Assembly (NCBI RefSeq): GCF_048771995.1 | Contig: NC_133030.1 | Location: 54,406,001-54,470,000, forward strand | Length of the DNA stretch: 64,000 bases | Direction: 5' to 3' | Source of the DNA: Taeniopygia guttata | Taxonomy: Eukaryota > Chordata > Aves > Passeriformes > Estrildidae | Shown here: piece by piece, positions 38,469 to 51,600 of the stretch | Layout: the number at the start of each line of letters is the position of its first letter | Numbering within the stretch: position 1 is the first letter of the stretch | Notes under the pieces: generated by a model | Seen by the model: only the letters and a program-made list of their open reading frames with translations | Told to the model about the DNA's origin: nothing | Databases searched by the model: none | Position numbers and translations under genes: made by a program

Positions 38469-39066
38469 GTAGGGCGGCCGCGGGGCTCGGCTCGGCTGGG
38501 CGGCGGAGAAGGAGGAGGAGGGAGGGCGGGAGCTTCGCTGCCGCCGTGGCGGCGGCTCCCGCGCGGGGCTCCGGCACCGGCCGCGCTCGCCTGCCCGCGC
38601 TCGGGCGCCCCGGGCAGGGGGACGGGGCCGGGCGGGCGGCGGGAGCCGGGGGCGCTCCGGCGGGGGCACTGAGCTCTGACCGGGGCATCTGCTGCCAGGC
38701 AGGGGCCGAGCGCGCTGCACCCGCAGCCCGTGCCGGGACCTCGGTGGCGGCCGGTGCCCGGGGATAGATCAGCTTGCGGCGGAGCGGCGCGGACTCTCCT
38801 GCCCGGACGCACTCGCACTCCAGGGCTTTGCAGGTGCCCCTTTTCGCTTACTTATTCCAGCCTCCCCCTTCCCTCCCCTGTTTCTCTCGCTCTGTGCCCC
38901 GCTCCCCGCGGTGCGTGCGCGCTGTGCGGGGAGCGGAGGGAGGCGAGGCCGGAGCGGAGCCGGGGGCCGCGGCGGCGCTTGCGGCGTTTGATGTGTCGTT
39001 TGAATGCAGAAGGCTCGCTCGCTCCTGGCTCCTTCCATATGCAGTGCTGGGGGCGGGCCGACGGCC

Positions 39067-39072
39067 TTTAAA
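39067..39072 (+). promoter_or_regulatory. TATA-like TTTAAA
   Basis: GGCCTTTAAAGGGGC sits just 3' of a GC box (GGGGGCGGGCC at 39,050). It is about 30 bases before a GC-rich stretch where transcription could begin, near 39,095-39,105. The element is a symmetrical TATA variant and the orientation fits rightward transcription. Confidence 0.4.
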
Positions 39073-39097
39073 GGGGCATTGCCGGCAGCGCCGCGCC

Positions 39098-39285
39098 TGG
39101 CGCGGAGCGCGGTCCCGGCTGCGCGTCCCCCCGGCTGCCGCTGCGGCGGAGCCCCCGCCGCTCCCCGGCCATGGGGCTGCGCCCGGAGCCGCCAGCGGAG
39201 CTGCCCCTCTTCGGCGCGCACGGAGTTGTATTTTCGCAAAGCCCGCCTGCCTGCACCGGCGCTGCGCTATCCCCGTCTGCCTGCC
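39098..39285 (+). other. Putative first exon downstream of the TATA-like element
   Basis: A start about 30 bases after TTTAAA and a donor GCC/GTGAGC at 39,286 would define a first exon of about 190 bases. An ATG at 39,171 in strong context (CCGGCCATGG) opens a frame beginning Met-Gly-Leu-Arg-Pro-Glu-Pro-Pro-Ala-Glu-Leu-Pro. It is open past the donor to 39,365. I do not recognise the peptide. The exon may be 5' UTR with the ATG a bystander, or a short coding start. No gene symbol can be given. Confidence 0.35.
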
Positions 39286-39419
39286 GTGAGCGGAAAGAAA
39301 AGTGTTTTGTTTTCACGCCATTCATTTCATGCGCTGATTCGCGACGCCGCGTTTTAGCGCGTTGAATGAATCGCCGTGTTGTAGGTTAGAAAAAATAATG
39401 AATGTTTAAAAGTTTATAC

Positions 39420-39426
39420 TGAGTCA
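39420..39426. promoter_or_regulatory. AP-1 consensus site (TGAGTCA)
   Basis: A perfect TGAGTCA heptamer lies just past the CpG island's right edge. A second perfect AP-1 heptamer lies 32 bases downstream. The first also overlaps the possible acceptor tract of the small exon that follows, so its role as a binding site is uncertain. Confidence 0.35.
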
Positions 39427-39438
39427 TTCCTTCTGCAG

Positions 39439-39494
39439 ATTAACCTATGACTGACTCATAATCTGAGAACTGCAGTGGCTTGTAAAATAGGAAG
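39439..39494 (+). other. Possible small 5' UTR exon
   Basis: CATTCCTTCTGCAG (acceptor, ending 39,438) and GGAAG followed by GTAAGG (near-perfect donor at 39,495) bound 56 bases. The segment contains stops in every frame, so it would be non-coding. It could be a separate exon after a 153-base intron from the donor at 39,286, or the 3' part of a longer unspliced first exon. AT-rich sequence begins directly after it. Confidence 0.35.
39452..39458. promoter_or_regulatory. AP-1 consensus site (TGACTCA)
   Basis: A perfect TGACTCA lies inside the candidate small exon, 32 bases (about three helical turns) after the TGAGTCA at 39,420. A CRE-like TGACGTGA occurs further on near 39,628. Confidence 0.35.
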
Positions 39495-41023
39495 GTAAGG
39501 CATTTACGTCTTGCTTTATTTGTGTCTTTTGAGTGCCTGAGATCTGAATTACCTGCAGAAAAACAGGATAAATGGTATTAATGTTAAGAGGCATAATCTC
39601 ATGTTCTGTCGATCAGAGCTTGTGTGTGACGTGACAGACTGTATGTGCTCCTCTGCGCGGATCTTTACCATGCAGTAGGGCATCTTTCATCTTTTGCTGT
39701 TTCTGTAGTAGTAAAATGTGGGAAGTTCCAGTGATACAATTTGAAATATGTCTTTGGGTCTATGACTTCTCTAACTTGTTGGGGTCTGAGCCTTATATAC
39801 TGTATATTGTAATTGACGTGTTTTGTATTTCTTCAGTAGAATGGTGTGTTTTTCCTTGCAGATTTGTCCCATAGGATGCACGTAGCATTATTGAGCACTA
39901 ATCTGAACTTGCATTCGTAGGCTGGAAAGGAGTTTGGTGCATGATGCAAAGGTGCACTAGCAGTGTCTAGCTTAGACAAATGAAATTGTATAATTTGAAG
40001 CAGTTAGTAAAAATCTGCATTTAAAATGGCTATTGACTTGCCTAGAAGCCTGGGTTAAAAGGCTGCACCGATGGTTGTTCAGAACTGGAGAGACCATAGC
40101 ATACACTGCATGTTGTCCTTTTAAAGGAACCATTGGCTCATGCCACATATGGATTGAGATCTAAATGCTATTTGTGGTGATTAGGGAGAGGGCTGTTCAT
40201 TTAAGGTGCGAAATACTTGAACATTTGGACGGATTCAGTTTTTGATGGCTGCACTGGGAAACCCCTTGTCATAGAGCTTGGTAACGGAAACAGTGATGTG
40301 CAGTGAGCTGGGGCATTGCAAGCAGGCGGCACTAGGGGGTTAGAAAAGTTGGGTTGTTCCAGCACAAGGATGGTAGGTGTTTTACTGAAATATGACTTGG
40401 TGATTTGCTTCTGATAATAGCTGGACTTAGATTATAGAATCATAAAGTGCATTCACTATCGACGCAAATTAATTCTAATCAAAGGGGGTGCTAAATGACT
40501 CCAGTCTTTAGGCTTTCCTGAAGTCCTCCTATGATTAAGTTTGATGATACCAATTTTGAGAAGCCATTTTGCATGGATTCAGAGAATTTGAGTATCGTGT
40601 AAGCATATGTACTGTTGATACATCAGCTTCAGTGACCCAGGATTATTTATGAAGTCTTACTAGTCCATGTTAATTCAGCTTGTCTTTTAAATGATCTTGG
40701 GATCATGTTATATTTTAGGTCTTTATTCTTGTCCATAATGAACGCTTAAAGAGAGAAGAGGAATGACTTCTTGGTACTGAAGTCCAGCTGTTCTATAGTA
40801 GATATGGCAACGCTGAAAGTACAAAAAGCCAAAACCCTTGATTTTTGATTGATAAGCAGCTGATCATAGTTCTTAGGATGAAAAGGCAGTTTAAAAATAG
40901 GAATGACTTAAATCTACTCCAATATCCTAAACTGGCATGAATGAATAGATATAGTAAAAACACAACACTCTGATCTCTTATCTTAGATGATGTAGTTACT
41001 GGATTTCATTAGAGTTTTTTTAT

Positions 41024-41077
41024 TATTTTTATTATTATAGTATTTCTTAGTTTTTTTATTATTATAGTATTTCTTAG
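41024..41077 (+). repeat. Two-copy A/T-rich tandem duplication
   Basis: The unit TTATTATTATAGTATTTCTTAG occurs twice in tandem, about 27 bases apart, within a T/A-rich tract. It is non-coding. Confidence 0.85.
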
Positions 41078-44000
41078 TTGAAGGTGCTGCATGTTATGAT
41101 GTGTGAATATTGCTCATTACACATTTATTTCAGGTGTCTGTATACTGGTGCACAGTTCCTTTAAAGAATTGCCAGGGCTTGAGTTTGTGTGTGTTTGGTT
41201 TTTTTTTTGAGCTGTGGATACTTTCTGAATAGAATGCCTGTATTTGAAACCTCCTTGAATTTTTGGTGTCTGGCTCAGGAACACTAGAAGTGGTGGGAGA
41301 CATTGGAGATTTCAAAATTAAATGTGGGAAAAATAAGCCAGGGGAGGGAGAGTTGTGTGGTTTTGTGCAACAGAATAAAGGTGTGATTGTAGCACAAGAG
41401 GGAGTGCTGAACTTGCACTAGTTTTTATCTTAAACTTTTTAACCTGTGGTGATGAAGTGGTGCTGTAGAAACTTACAGCAGTAAAGGGCTGGCAGAGAGA
41501 ATATAACTGGTTTCCCAGCTCTGCCTGCTGGAATCCCATGCCCTCATAAATGAATAGTTTAAGGTCAGTATATTCAGTTTTGACAAATAGTTTCATTTTT
41601 TTCTGGTCTTTCTTAGAGCAGGTGGAGGGACTAGAGAATTGGGAAAAAAAGGGAGTCAGCTGACAATGAACTATCATTAGGTGCCGACAATGTAGGAAGA
41701 TGTGTTGTCTCTCTCTTTTTGTAATGGGAAAGAAGAGAAAAGGAAACGAGTGGAAAAAAGCTCTCAGGATATCTAAGGGAAGAAAGGAGAGTATCCAGTA
41801 GAAACATCTTAGGACTTAAGGAGAAAATGAAGCAACAGGTGATTTGGTATTGAGAATTCCATATGTGTGTGAGAGAGGGAGAGATATTTACATAGTCTTT
41901 GAGGGGGTGTTTGTTTTCTTCATGTAGATCTTCTCTTCTGGAGCCCTGACGGAAAAATATTGTTGCCACTTCAAATTGCTCCTGACTGTTGGCTTTGTAA
42001 CTAGGTTAACAGGGCAAGTGTCTCTAAAATTATATATAACAACTGTAGGTCACTAATCCTCTCCACCCCCCAAAAAATGTCAAGCCTTTGATTTCCACTC
42101 TGTTGTTCTTCCCCACTGCTTTACTCTGCATGTATAAAATGAGATTTCAGTAGAATTTCAAGTTCTGCTGTTCATCTGGTCAAAGCAGCCTGGGAAGCAA
42201 AGTCTCAACATGTCTGTGTGTGCAGAAGTTCAGTATTGTATGTGTGTTCCATCCCCTGCTCACTCCTTCTACTGAAACTTGGGGTGTTGTGTACTTGGAC
42301 ATCAAGATTTGCATTTTTGCCAGTTGCAGACATTAGAACCTCAGTGGGCATATTAGGAATGCCTCAAGTTGGAATATTTCATCGTTCTGGTATTATTTTA
42401 TATAGTTTCATAAAATGTTGATTTTTAAAACAGTTTTCTTTGATGTGTAGAGGAAACATTCTATAGATTATTTGCTATTAAAAAGTTGCTACTAATTCTG
42501 TAGTAATTTAGATGCTCTGAAGAGAATCTTTTCACACACAAATAGTAAATGCTTCTCAAAAATATTTGTGAAAGAAGTCATGAATCTTCCATTTTACATG
42601 TTTTAGTGATGGCTGTATGGTAGCTCATGATTAGAAAAACTTAACATTTGGAGCAATACTGGACTTTTTTCTTATGTTTTGGTTTCTTCATTAATGTGAA
42701 AACCATACTTCTGTAGATAAACTAAGATTTGTGCATGGAAGACAAGCTCAAAATGCCATGTGTCTCTACAGCTTTCTTAGGTGTCTAGGAAAACAAGTAA
42801 TTTGGATTTTGTCTGTCTTGAAAAGTGTCTTGCAGATGCTAGTGTAAGAGAAGTACCTTCCTGGCTGCCACTTTGTTCCTGCAAGCTTTGACATCTATCA
42901 AGAAAGAGAAGATGGTCCACTGCAGGTGCCAGTGTAAAACCAGGAGACCTGGAGGCTGGGCTTTGGTTTCCTGTCATTCCTGTAGATGTGTGTACCTTGG
43001 CCTTTCAGTTAGGGCCAAACCAACAAAGGGCTTTGATGTCGCAGAGCTGAGTGATGTGACATCATGTCCAAGTCCCAGGGGCAGAAGGGGGATTCCAGTC
43101 CAAGTTTCCTCCTTCCCAGGGGAGTATTCTCATCATCAAACCACAGGCCAGTTAAGAGTAGTGTCACTTCCTTCTCTTTAAACTTTTTGCCATGCCAGGA
43201 AAAATCAGAACTCGGTGTGCCTAAGAAACAGAGTGAGAGGAAGCGTGATGTCTCAGTCAAGTGGTTTGGACTTTGTTGGGATTACCAGGATGAGTCTGCT
43301 GGTGCTTCATCCACTGTTGTTTTGTTTATTGTTTTCTCATGCATTTGAACTTGATGTTCTTCCTGAGGTTATCAGCCTTGTCAGGATGTTTTCTTAAGTG
43401 TGGAATATATGCTGGGAGAGAAAAGAGAAACTTGGGTGTTGTGCAGGTTTAGGTGGTAGCTGACTGGAGTTCTGAAAATAACCTTGATGCAGCTAGTGGC
43501 TTATTTTGAGTCTAGCTTCTTGCTCCATATACAGACCATTTTCCCAGTCTGTAATAACATGGGAATAGCGGTACTTTCCTATGATCTGAGGACATAAAAA
43601 TGATGAGGTGCTGAGACCCAGCAGGGCAGTGCAAGCGTCATCTGTTGATAAAGTGAGTGAATTACAAGTGCTGTGTGGAGGCATCCAGTGCTGCCTCTCT
43701 GCAGAGCTTTGCCATCCTGCACTGTCAGCCTTGTGGGGCAGGAAACAGCTCTTGCTTTGCTCTTCCACTGATGCCCACAGCAGACATGCTCTATGAAGCT
43801 GAGTGTACAGGAAGGAATTTTTTCAGTGGTAGTTGTTCCCATGCTTGCACTTGTTCCTGGCTTTCTCCTTTGAATGTTCTAGAAAAGAAACGTTTTCTTA
43901 CTTATTTTATTTTGAACCAGCTTGGGTGGTACTTGTGCCACTTTGTAACAGCAAAGCTCAGCTCATAAAGCAAATTTTAGCTATGTGAATGGATTTTGTT

Positions 44001-45672
44001 TTGTAACCTCATCTCTCTACATGTGAGTGAGAGATAATTAGAGCAATTATTAGAGGTTTTTATAATGAAGATCTTGTGTGCTGTACCAGATTGACTGTGC
44101 CCACTCTGTGTCTTTATACAGAGAGGAACCTTGTGAGAGTGGGTTGCTTTGTATGTTGAGGCTTGTACATTAATGACTCGCAGATGTAAGCCTTGATTTT
44201 TGCACAGGAAGTATAACTTCATAATTTTCATTTAACTTGTTCTTCTTTTAATCTCCTTTAAACCATCCCAAGTGACTCCTCTTTCTGCATTTAAGCTCTT
44301 CAGTTACCAATGGATTGCTCTTGTCTGTGCTGTGCTTCTCTTCTATCTTGTTTGTCCAGACAGAATAAATGCTCTTGATTTCTCCAGCTGATTCTTAGAA
44401 ATGACTTATTTTGACCTGCTTTCAATCAGATTTCTTGCAATTTTAGAGTTGTTAACGGGTGACTTTTATTCCAAGGTGGTTTTATCCTTACACTCGAGCG
44501 AAGTAACTGCATTCTCCCCTTTACTTCCATTTATGTAATTATTTTTTTTATCTTGGAATACCTGTTTCCAGGATTTTACCTGTTTTCACACTCTGGCAAG
44601 TAATTTCTGTCTGCAAAATCCACTTTTCTTTGACCTCTCTGTAGCTACCTGCTTCTGTGATTCCCTCTCTGCCCCACCTCCCACTCCAGGTGAATTAACA
44701 TACTCTTCTCTTCCAGGTCCCCAAAGATAGCCTGCAGTGTTCCCTACTGTTGTCTTGGGTGCATAGATCTGTGATTCTACACTTGTTCTTATTCCATCCT
44801 TTCCACTGTCCTCTTTTCTATTCAGCACAGTATCCTTGAGGGGGTGTTGTGCTTGGGAATGTTTTTATCATTGCAGCTGTTGTGGTTGGACTTGGTTAGG
44901 GTACGGTTCCGTATTTGGTATGAAGGTAAAAGTGCTTGTGGTTGTAAAATGCCATGTTCTCAAAATGTTACCATTTGGCAGTTTGAGTAGGAGGAGGTTG
45001 GATACCTAAATAAATGAAGACTGCTGAGTTGCATGTGTGCCTCTCCAGCAGTTTTGGAACCCTTTGATGCAGTAGTATTTTCATTCCATTCTCCAATTTA
45101 GTATTTTGGGGGGAAGTGGAGAATAAAGGATTTGTGCTAACTTCATTTCAAATTAATGGCATGCAGTATCCCTTAAAGCCAGTAGTATCCTGTTCTCTGT
45201 CAGGATTTGAATCATGTTTCTATCTGCAGAACCTGAGCATGCTATAGTTCAGATTAGCAAATACATCTTACTACTCACCCACGGTGTCAATATGTGATGG
45301 GAATGCCAATGAATCCTCTGCTGTAGTTCAGCTAGTAGATATTGCTGGTGTGTTGTTCATACTGTTTGGCAGGTGGTTTTTGTAGCAGTGTGGTTTTGAA
45401 CATAGACAGAAGAATTCTCTTGCAATCTCTAGGAAGATAAAACAAGTTTATTATCATTTGAGTATTGAATTTCATCAGACATTTTTCACTAGTTGGCACC
45501 ATAAATTTCCCCTATTCCTCTTTCCTTCTTGCAAATTCCTGAGAACTGCACTTTCATTTTGAAAAGGATTATTTAGACATGCAACTTTCAGTATTTTAGC
45601 CAGTAAGATCTTGAGGGAATTTTGGGGGATTTACTGTTTTGGTAGTTTGTGTGGTTTTGTTGATGTTTGAGA

Positions 45673-45719
45673 TTTTTTTTGTTGTTGTTGTTGTATTGTT
45701 TGGTTTTTTTTTTTTTTTG
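45673..45719 (+). repeat. (GTT)n with flanking poly(T) runs
   Basis: T8, then five GTT units, then an interrupted GTATTGTTTGG, then T16. It is simple-sequence DNA. Confidence 0.9.
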
Positions 45720-48591
45720 TTAGCTTGCTTTTATGTGTGCTTTTGTTTGCTTTTTAAAGAAAGATTTAGGACAAGCAAATAAATATCTACCCACTGCATT
45801 CTGTGTATTTTTGCAGAGGAGGCTGTCTCAAAATAAATGAGGAAGAAGCTTGGAATTATCTTGTTTGTGTAAATAAAGCTTTTAGTAAAATAGCCAAAGA
45901 ATGATGCTGTAATTTTGCAGAATTAATGACTAAGATTTTGGTGGTGTTTTTGTTTGGATTTTTTTTTTTCCAGTATGAACTTTCAGTATATTAGCTGACT
46001 GTTTTGATATGATTTTGGGCAGACAGACTTTGAAAGTCCTCTGAGCCATACATAAAAAGGGAGTTATTCCAGGACAAGTGTCCATATGCTGAGTTAATTG
46101 GAAAAGTTCAACGAGTTGAGCCCTTACTTACAGTGTTTTGATTTATATAATGAACACAGAGGACAAAAGGTGGTGAGGAAAAAAACAATTTCTTCAGTAT
46201 CCAGTTATACATAAGTTCTGTCGTGTCTATTGGCAAGAGATAAATGATGGATGTTTACAAGCATTGTACTGCACACTTTATTGATGCTTACAATCAATTG
46301 CTGCACATCTCCCATAGGGTGTTTTGTAGCAGAATTGCAGCCTGAAGATGTCTGGGAATGCATAACTTCATTTTAGGTTGGGGTTTGTCAATGTTCTGTA
46401 CACTCAGAGGTAGTGACATCTCTGTTTTCCTTTCTGAGGGCAAGTTGAAACATGCCTAAGGTAGCTGGAACTGCTGCACAGTTATTGTTTGGGGTTTTTT
46501 ATAAATTCTAACTAAAATCTTCCTAAAATCTTGTCTCCTGCTTAAACAAAGGTCTTGTGTACTTAAGAAATTTCTGTATGACTGTAATGTGGGTGTGTGC
46601 AGAAAAAAGGACCGTCATTGTCTATGGAGAAATGGTTTGGCTTCTCTTGTTGCTAATCAGATTTTATAGGGGAATAATTAGGCCATGTGCTAAAGTATCA
46701 GTTGTTAACACCTTCAAACTCAAATATTTGTCATGTTAAAGAAGGGGGAAAATTGGTGAGCTCTCCATTAGGTGGTGCTGCTGGGATTGAAATATTTATA
46801 TACCCAATAGAAGCAGGCTTTTGCCTAGAACTATTTCCATGTCTGTATTTTTCTTTTTAAGGTCTTCTCTTTATTAAAATAAACATTTCAAGGGCAGGAT
46901 TGCTTGCTAAGGTATAGGGGTTTTTTCAGTTTGAAGTGATTAGATAAAATACTAAAAAAATCAGGCTGTCATCATGGGAAGGAGGAATGGAAGGAATCAA
47001 TCATGCTTTTTGTGTGGGTGATTTAGATTTTAGCAGCTGCCTCTGTTGTAGCTCTCATCTGTGCAAGTGTTGACTCCATTATGTTCATACCCTGCTGCCT
47101 TGTAGATGGGGATACTGTAGCATTAAAGAACTGCAGTCTCAAGAAATACTTTTATTTTAAAATCCCCAAATTAATTTGACTACTATAGGAAAAACACTCT
47201 TGTGAATCTTTTGAGTTCCTGTGATCTCTTTTCCCCTGTCTATTAGCATTTAATTTTAAAGAGCTGTGTTATAACTTAAACGCATCATGGTGGTATTTCT
47301 TTGCTTAAGCCCTGACTGACTACTGAATTTAGAAGAACCTAAGGAAGCAAAGATGGTGCCTACACACACAGAGACATTGAGGACCATCTTAAATGCTGTA
47401 GGTCGGCCCCTGTGGTGTGAAGTTGATGCTCAAAAAGTATGAGATGTGGCTAAACTCTTTATCTGCCAGTTCTACACAGGACTTGGCATCTGGAATTGTA
47501 CTAAACACCTGTGATTAGACCTTTGACTCTCTCTGCAGTAGTTAGAGCTGAGATATGAACTAAATTAAAAGTGAATTTAAGTACTCCTTGCTGGTAGGAT
47601 TGCTTCAGAGATAGCAGAATGAGGTTGCTGAGGTCTTGCTGAATTCTACCAGACCACAGAGCTGTAAGTAGAAAAAAAAACCCCAAACGTAATTATTAGA
47701 AAGGGTCTTAGCCAAGAGCAATCAAGTTAGTCACATTGGGTTCTCTTTTCATTACAGGTAGAAGTATTTTTAGTGTGATTTACAGAATCAAGGTAACTAT
47801 AACCAGCTAGCACAAAAAGTTTAGTAGCATTAAAACACACTGAGCAAGAAATGCAAGAGATGCATTTTTCATAAGAAACTGAGAGTAATCCTTTTTTCTT
47901 TCTTTCGAAGAAGATGTAGCATAGCAAAAATCCAGTTCTTAGAGTTAGAAAGTTTAAGTTATTTCAGATCTAGCAGCTGGAAGCCTAGTTTAACAGTCTA
48001 GACCTGAGTTTAACAGCTGTTGAAGTGGTGTGAGAGAGCCAGTGGGTGTCCCATGCAATTTTCTGTTTTTAAATAAAAATAGAGGAGTTTGCAAAAATCT
48101 TTGTTGGCTTTCTAACCTTGGCCAGGATTAAAATGTGTGATTGTCAGATGCTATTATTTCCTCAAAATATAACAGTAAGTAATACAGCAGGTTTAAATAA
48201 TAGGGGGATAGTTCTTCTTGTTCATCATTTATTTTGAAATAACTCAGTGTGATAAGTGGAAAAATGGACAAGTTGTCGTGTGAGAGAACTTGGCCATTAG
48301 TGTTTTGTCAGTTTGCTAATAATAACTTAGAGCTGGCTAATAATAACCCTTAAAGGGACAATTAAAAGACAGCAGCTATGATGTCCAGCCAAACGATGTC
48401 GTATCAAATGTGGACTTGTCATTCCTTGGTTATGTGATTGGTTTGGATGAGTGGTGACAACATATTGTAGTGTATCAAGGTTGTGCCTTGTTTTTTTTAG
48501 GTGAAGAATGAAAGTGAGGGGAGGCCTAGGGCGTGATAAGAGCATGGTTGTGGTACATCCACCAAAAATGAGTAGGATGGTACATTTCTGC

Positions 48592-48603
48592 TAAAAAAAA
48601 AAA
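48592..48603 (+). repeat. A12 homopolymer
   Basis: An uninterrupted A run follows TTTCTGCT. No retroposon body is visible upstream. Confidence 0.85.
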
Positions 48604-51600
48604 GTAGTAAATAAATTATCAAACACAAGATTTTGCGTAAATGGAGGATTGTATTTGCACTGGTATCTTTTGAGAAATGAGTACATATCCCATGTGCCTG
48701 GGCAAGAATTTATTGATGTAGAGGAAAGCTCTTGATAATAAATATGGATGGCTGTCCTGAGTTATTAAATGAAATTCTAGAGCCTGATGTTAAGACTAAA
48801 TGCGATGTGTCAGGCTTGATGCTGTTACTGACACCAAAATGAAATTGTCTGTCTTCATCACTCAGAGCTGCATAGTACTGGAACTCGCTTTCTACCTTTA
48901 AACCTACTGTTTAAATCACTGCTGAACACGAGTTCTATGTTGTATGATGTTTTGAAATGTATGGTAAAAACCATGATTTTGTAATTATTTTAGGTTTGGG
49001 TTTTGTTTTGTCTTGTTTTGGTTTTTTTCACTACTGCAAGCATAGTAAATTCCAAGGAAGAGGTGGGAAGGCCAAATAAAGATGTACAAATATCTTAATA
49101 TTGTAGTCAGTTACCAGGGCTCAAGCATCAGAGCCTATTGCCAAGTATTACAGACATTAAATCAGATAGAAATGAGCATTTAGTGAGTATTTTAATAAGA
49201 TTTCTGTATGGCCTTATTCCCTGTTAGAGCTCCCTGAGCCCATATGATGCATTCCTTAAGCTGATGTCTGTCTGTTCTTCTGGTCTCTACTCATTTTCCT
49301 GTGAATAGAAAGGTTTTTAAGAAAGCTTTAATGTTTGGATACGAGTGACTTTTGAGGTGGTGTTTCCCTACAGCTACCCTACTTATCCAGGTGTTCACTG
49401 CAAGAATGAAGAGGCTACTGTACAATGGCTGCAAATTAATACAGAACAGTTCAGCTTCCGTTGTTCTAAGATGATGTAGGCTATTAATCTGGATAAGTGG
49501 TGACTTGGGGTCATTCTTCCTGCAGATACCCACTGTCCTCTTTGTCAGTATCACAGCTTTGCTGTGACTGTGGCAGAACTAGTTAGACAATCCAAACTAA
49601 CTTTGGAAAAGCAGGCAGTGTGAGAATTGAAATGAGGCTGGTGAATTTTCAGCATTCTGTTAACTGATAAAACTGATTTACTGCTGATACTGAATGAGGG
49701 AGAAGTGCATGGGGGAGATAGATGTTGGAGTGTTCCACATGTTACATCAGTGGCCACTGCCTGCAGCCTGCCCAGATGTAATTGTTTCTGGTGGCTGTCT
49801 AAACACAGAAGGCTTCAGGGCTGTCTCCAGTGTGTACTCAGACTTGGGGATAGCTGGACTGGAGGTGTGAAGTCTGGGGAGCCAATACACCATACAGGGC
49901 ACATTGTCAGCAGGCAGAGTGCTGTAGAAAGACACAAGTCTCCATTACAGAATCAGGTGTCTTTCAGGTGTGGGGTGGTGTTCTGCCTGCTTTCATCTCC
50001 TTTTCCTCATTCACCAGAGGCCTAGAGCAGGGGCTGGGCTATAGGCTGGAACACAGCTGTTTGTTGCTTCTGCAAGGATTTGTTTTTCTAATTCATCCTT
50101 TATCTCTGCTCTAAGTTTTTTATTAGTATTTTATTTCTTGTGTGATTATTTTGTTTTGTTTGGAGTTTTTTTTCTAATTTGCACTGTGAGTTTTTTTGTT
50201 TCAGATTACTATACTGAGATTCTTCCCTGTGCCATGTGGAGATACAGCATTAGAAAAGAATTACTGAAGCTTCTCTGCCATTATGTTCCTATCTGAATGG
50301 AGGCAATGGTGTTTTATGGTGTTACCTGAGCTTATAAGAGTAGCTCCAAGGGTTCTGTGCTCTGTAGGGCCATCTTGCAAAGTAGCAGATTAAGCTTGCT
50401 CCAGCATGATTTCCAGATGTTTAACATGATGGGAAGAGCTGTGCTTGCTCTTGAGATTTGAGTGGAAGACCTGAGGCAGACTCACAAAGCCAATATTTTT
50501 CTGGCTGTAGTTTTTTAGTGAGGCCAGTCAGGAGTGCAGCCTGCCAGTTCATGGAGGGTGAGGACTTGATCCAAGTGTGGATAAAGATGGTGAAGTCCAT
50601 GTAAGTACAGCACTGTCGAGACTGGCCAGAAGAGTCTGGTTGCAGGTGAGGAGCAGTGTTCACTATCCCAGGAAACAGCTGTGCTGCTGCTTTCGTTCCA
50701 TGTGCACTGATGGACACATGGGGAGCTGTGCTGAGGACTCAAGAGAATGCTGTGGCAATTACTACATGGAGATGTTGCTTTTTACAGCAGCATTGCTGGT
50801 CTTGGTGTGTGTGTTCCAGGTATAGAATTCGAGCCTTTAGTTGAATGAATGCATCAGCAGATAACAGAAAAGAACATGCTTTTTGTTTTCTGTTCTGCCT
50901 GTGCTTTTTTGTCTCTCTCCATAATTACAGGTTGGTTCTGTTGGGCAGTGGAGGCAGCTCCCATCACTAGGTTTCAATTTAGAAGGAAGCATATTGTTAC
51001 TAGAGTCAGAAGACCTTTCTCATTCATTCTCCTGTTCCCATCAACGTGGCTTTTGCTGGCAAATACATAGATATATTGTCTATGAGAAGAAAAATAAGAT
51101 GGGATGTCTTGATGTACTGTGGGGGATGAGAATGTTTCAGTAGAACAGAATACTTTAGAAAGGATTTGCATCATCAAAAGCAGATTAAAAAAAACTGTAG
51201 AAACAGTTATTCATGTGTTGCATTATGGAACGCCAGCACTAAGGGTTGGCTGAATATGAACTTAACTTTCTGAATGCTTTGTGGCCTGCTGGGAGAGTTG
51301 TTTTGCACTGTCATGGTAATAGAATTATACTACTTCAATACTAAAACAAATGTGATCGCTGTGCTTTTGAAATTTACCACATAGGCTTTAGTTTATGAGC
51401 AGCTTCACAATTTAAAGTCTCTTTTAGAACTCTTAATCCTGATACTTGTGCATGTACGATCCATGACATTAATTCAAAAATATTTATTTAATTTCCAACT
51501 TCCTAAAAGTTGTGTAATGAAAATGCTTACTATTAAGTATAATTCAAAATATTTTAAAAGCAGCAACTAAAATATAATTTACATTTATAAATTGGTAATT

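Larger units (their letters stand above)
36900..39370. promoter_or_regulatory. CpG-island promoter
   Basis: CpG density rises abruptly at about 36.9 kb, is very high from 37.2 to 39.3 kb, and falls to background by 39.37 kb. GC-box cores (GGGCGG) occur at 38,341, at about 38,361, at 38,472 and at 39,051. A TTTAAA lies at 39,067. Several exon-end-like donors are present (38,469, 38,834 and 39,286, all reading rightwards). This is the signature of a housekeeping or developmental gene promoter. Rightward transcription is favoured by the donors and by the T-run excess of the DNA to the right, but divergent transcription is possible. The long open frames on both strands here (up to 263 codons) reflect GC-rich lack of stops and are Pro/Arg/Ala/Gly low-complexity. 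Confidence 0.9.

Noticed and set aside
37897..38688. A 263-codon minus-strand open frame in the CpG island
   Set aside because: It is Pro/Arg/Ala/Gly low-complexity, coexists with long frames in most other frames of the same DNA, and shows no domain. GC-rich sequence simply lacks stop codons.
40436..40455. ATTATAGAATCATAAAGTGC, resembling a CR1 tail
   Set aside because: The following sequence lacks the GGTTGGAAGGGACC and later CR1 phrases, so the match is coincidental.
43190..43290. A protein-like segment (SELGVPKKQSERKRDVSVKW) after a CCATGCCAG acceptor
   Set aside because: No donor lies at the end of the stretch and both neighbouring frames are open by chance. It reads as intron.
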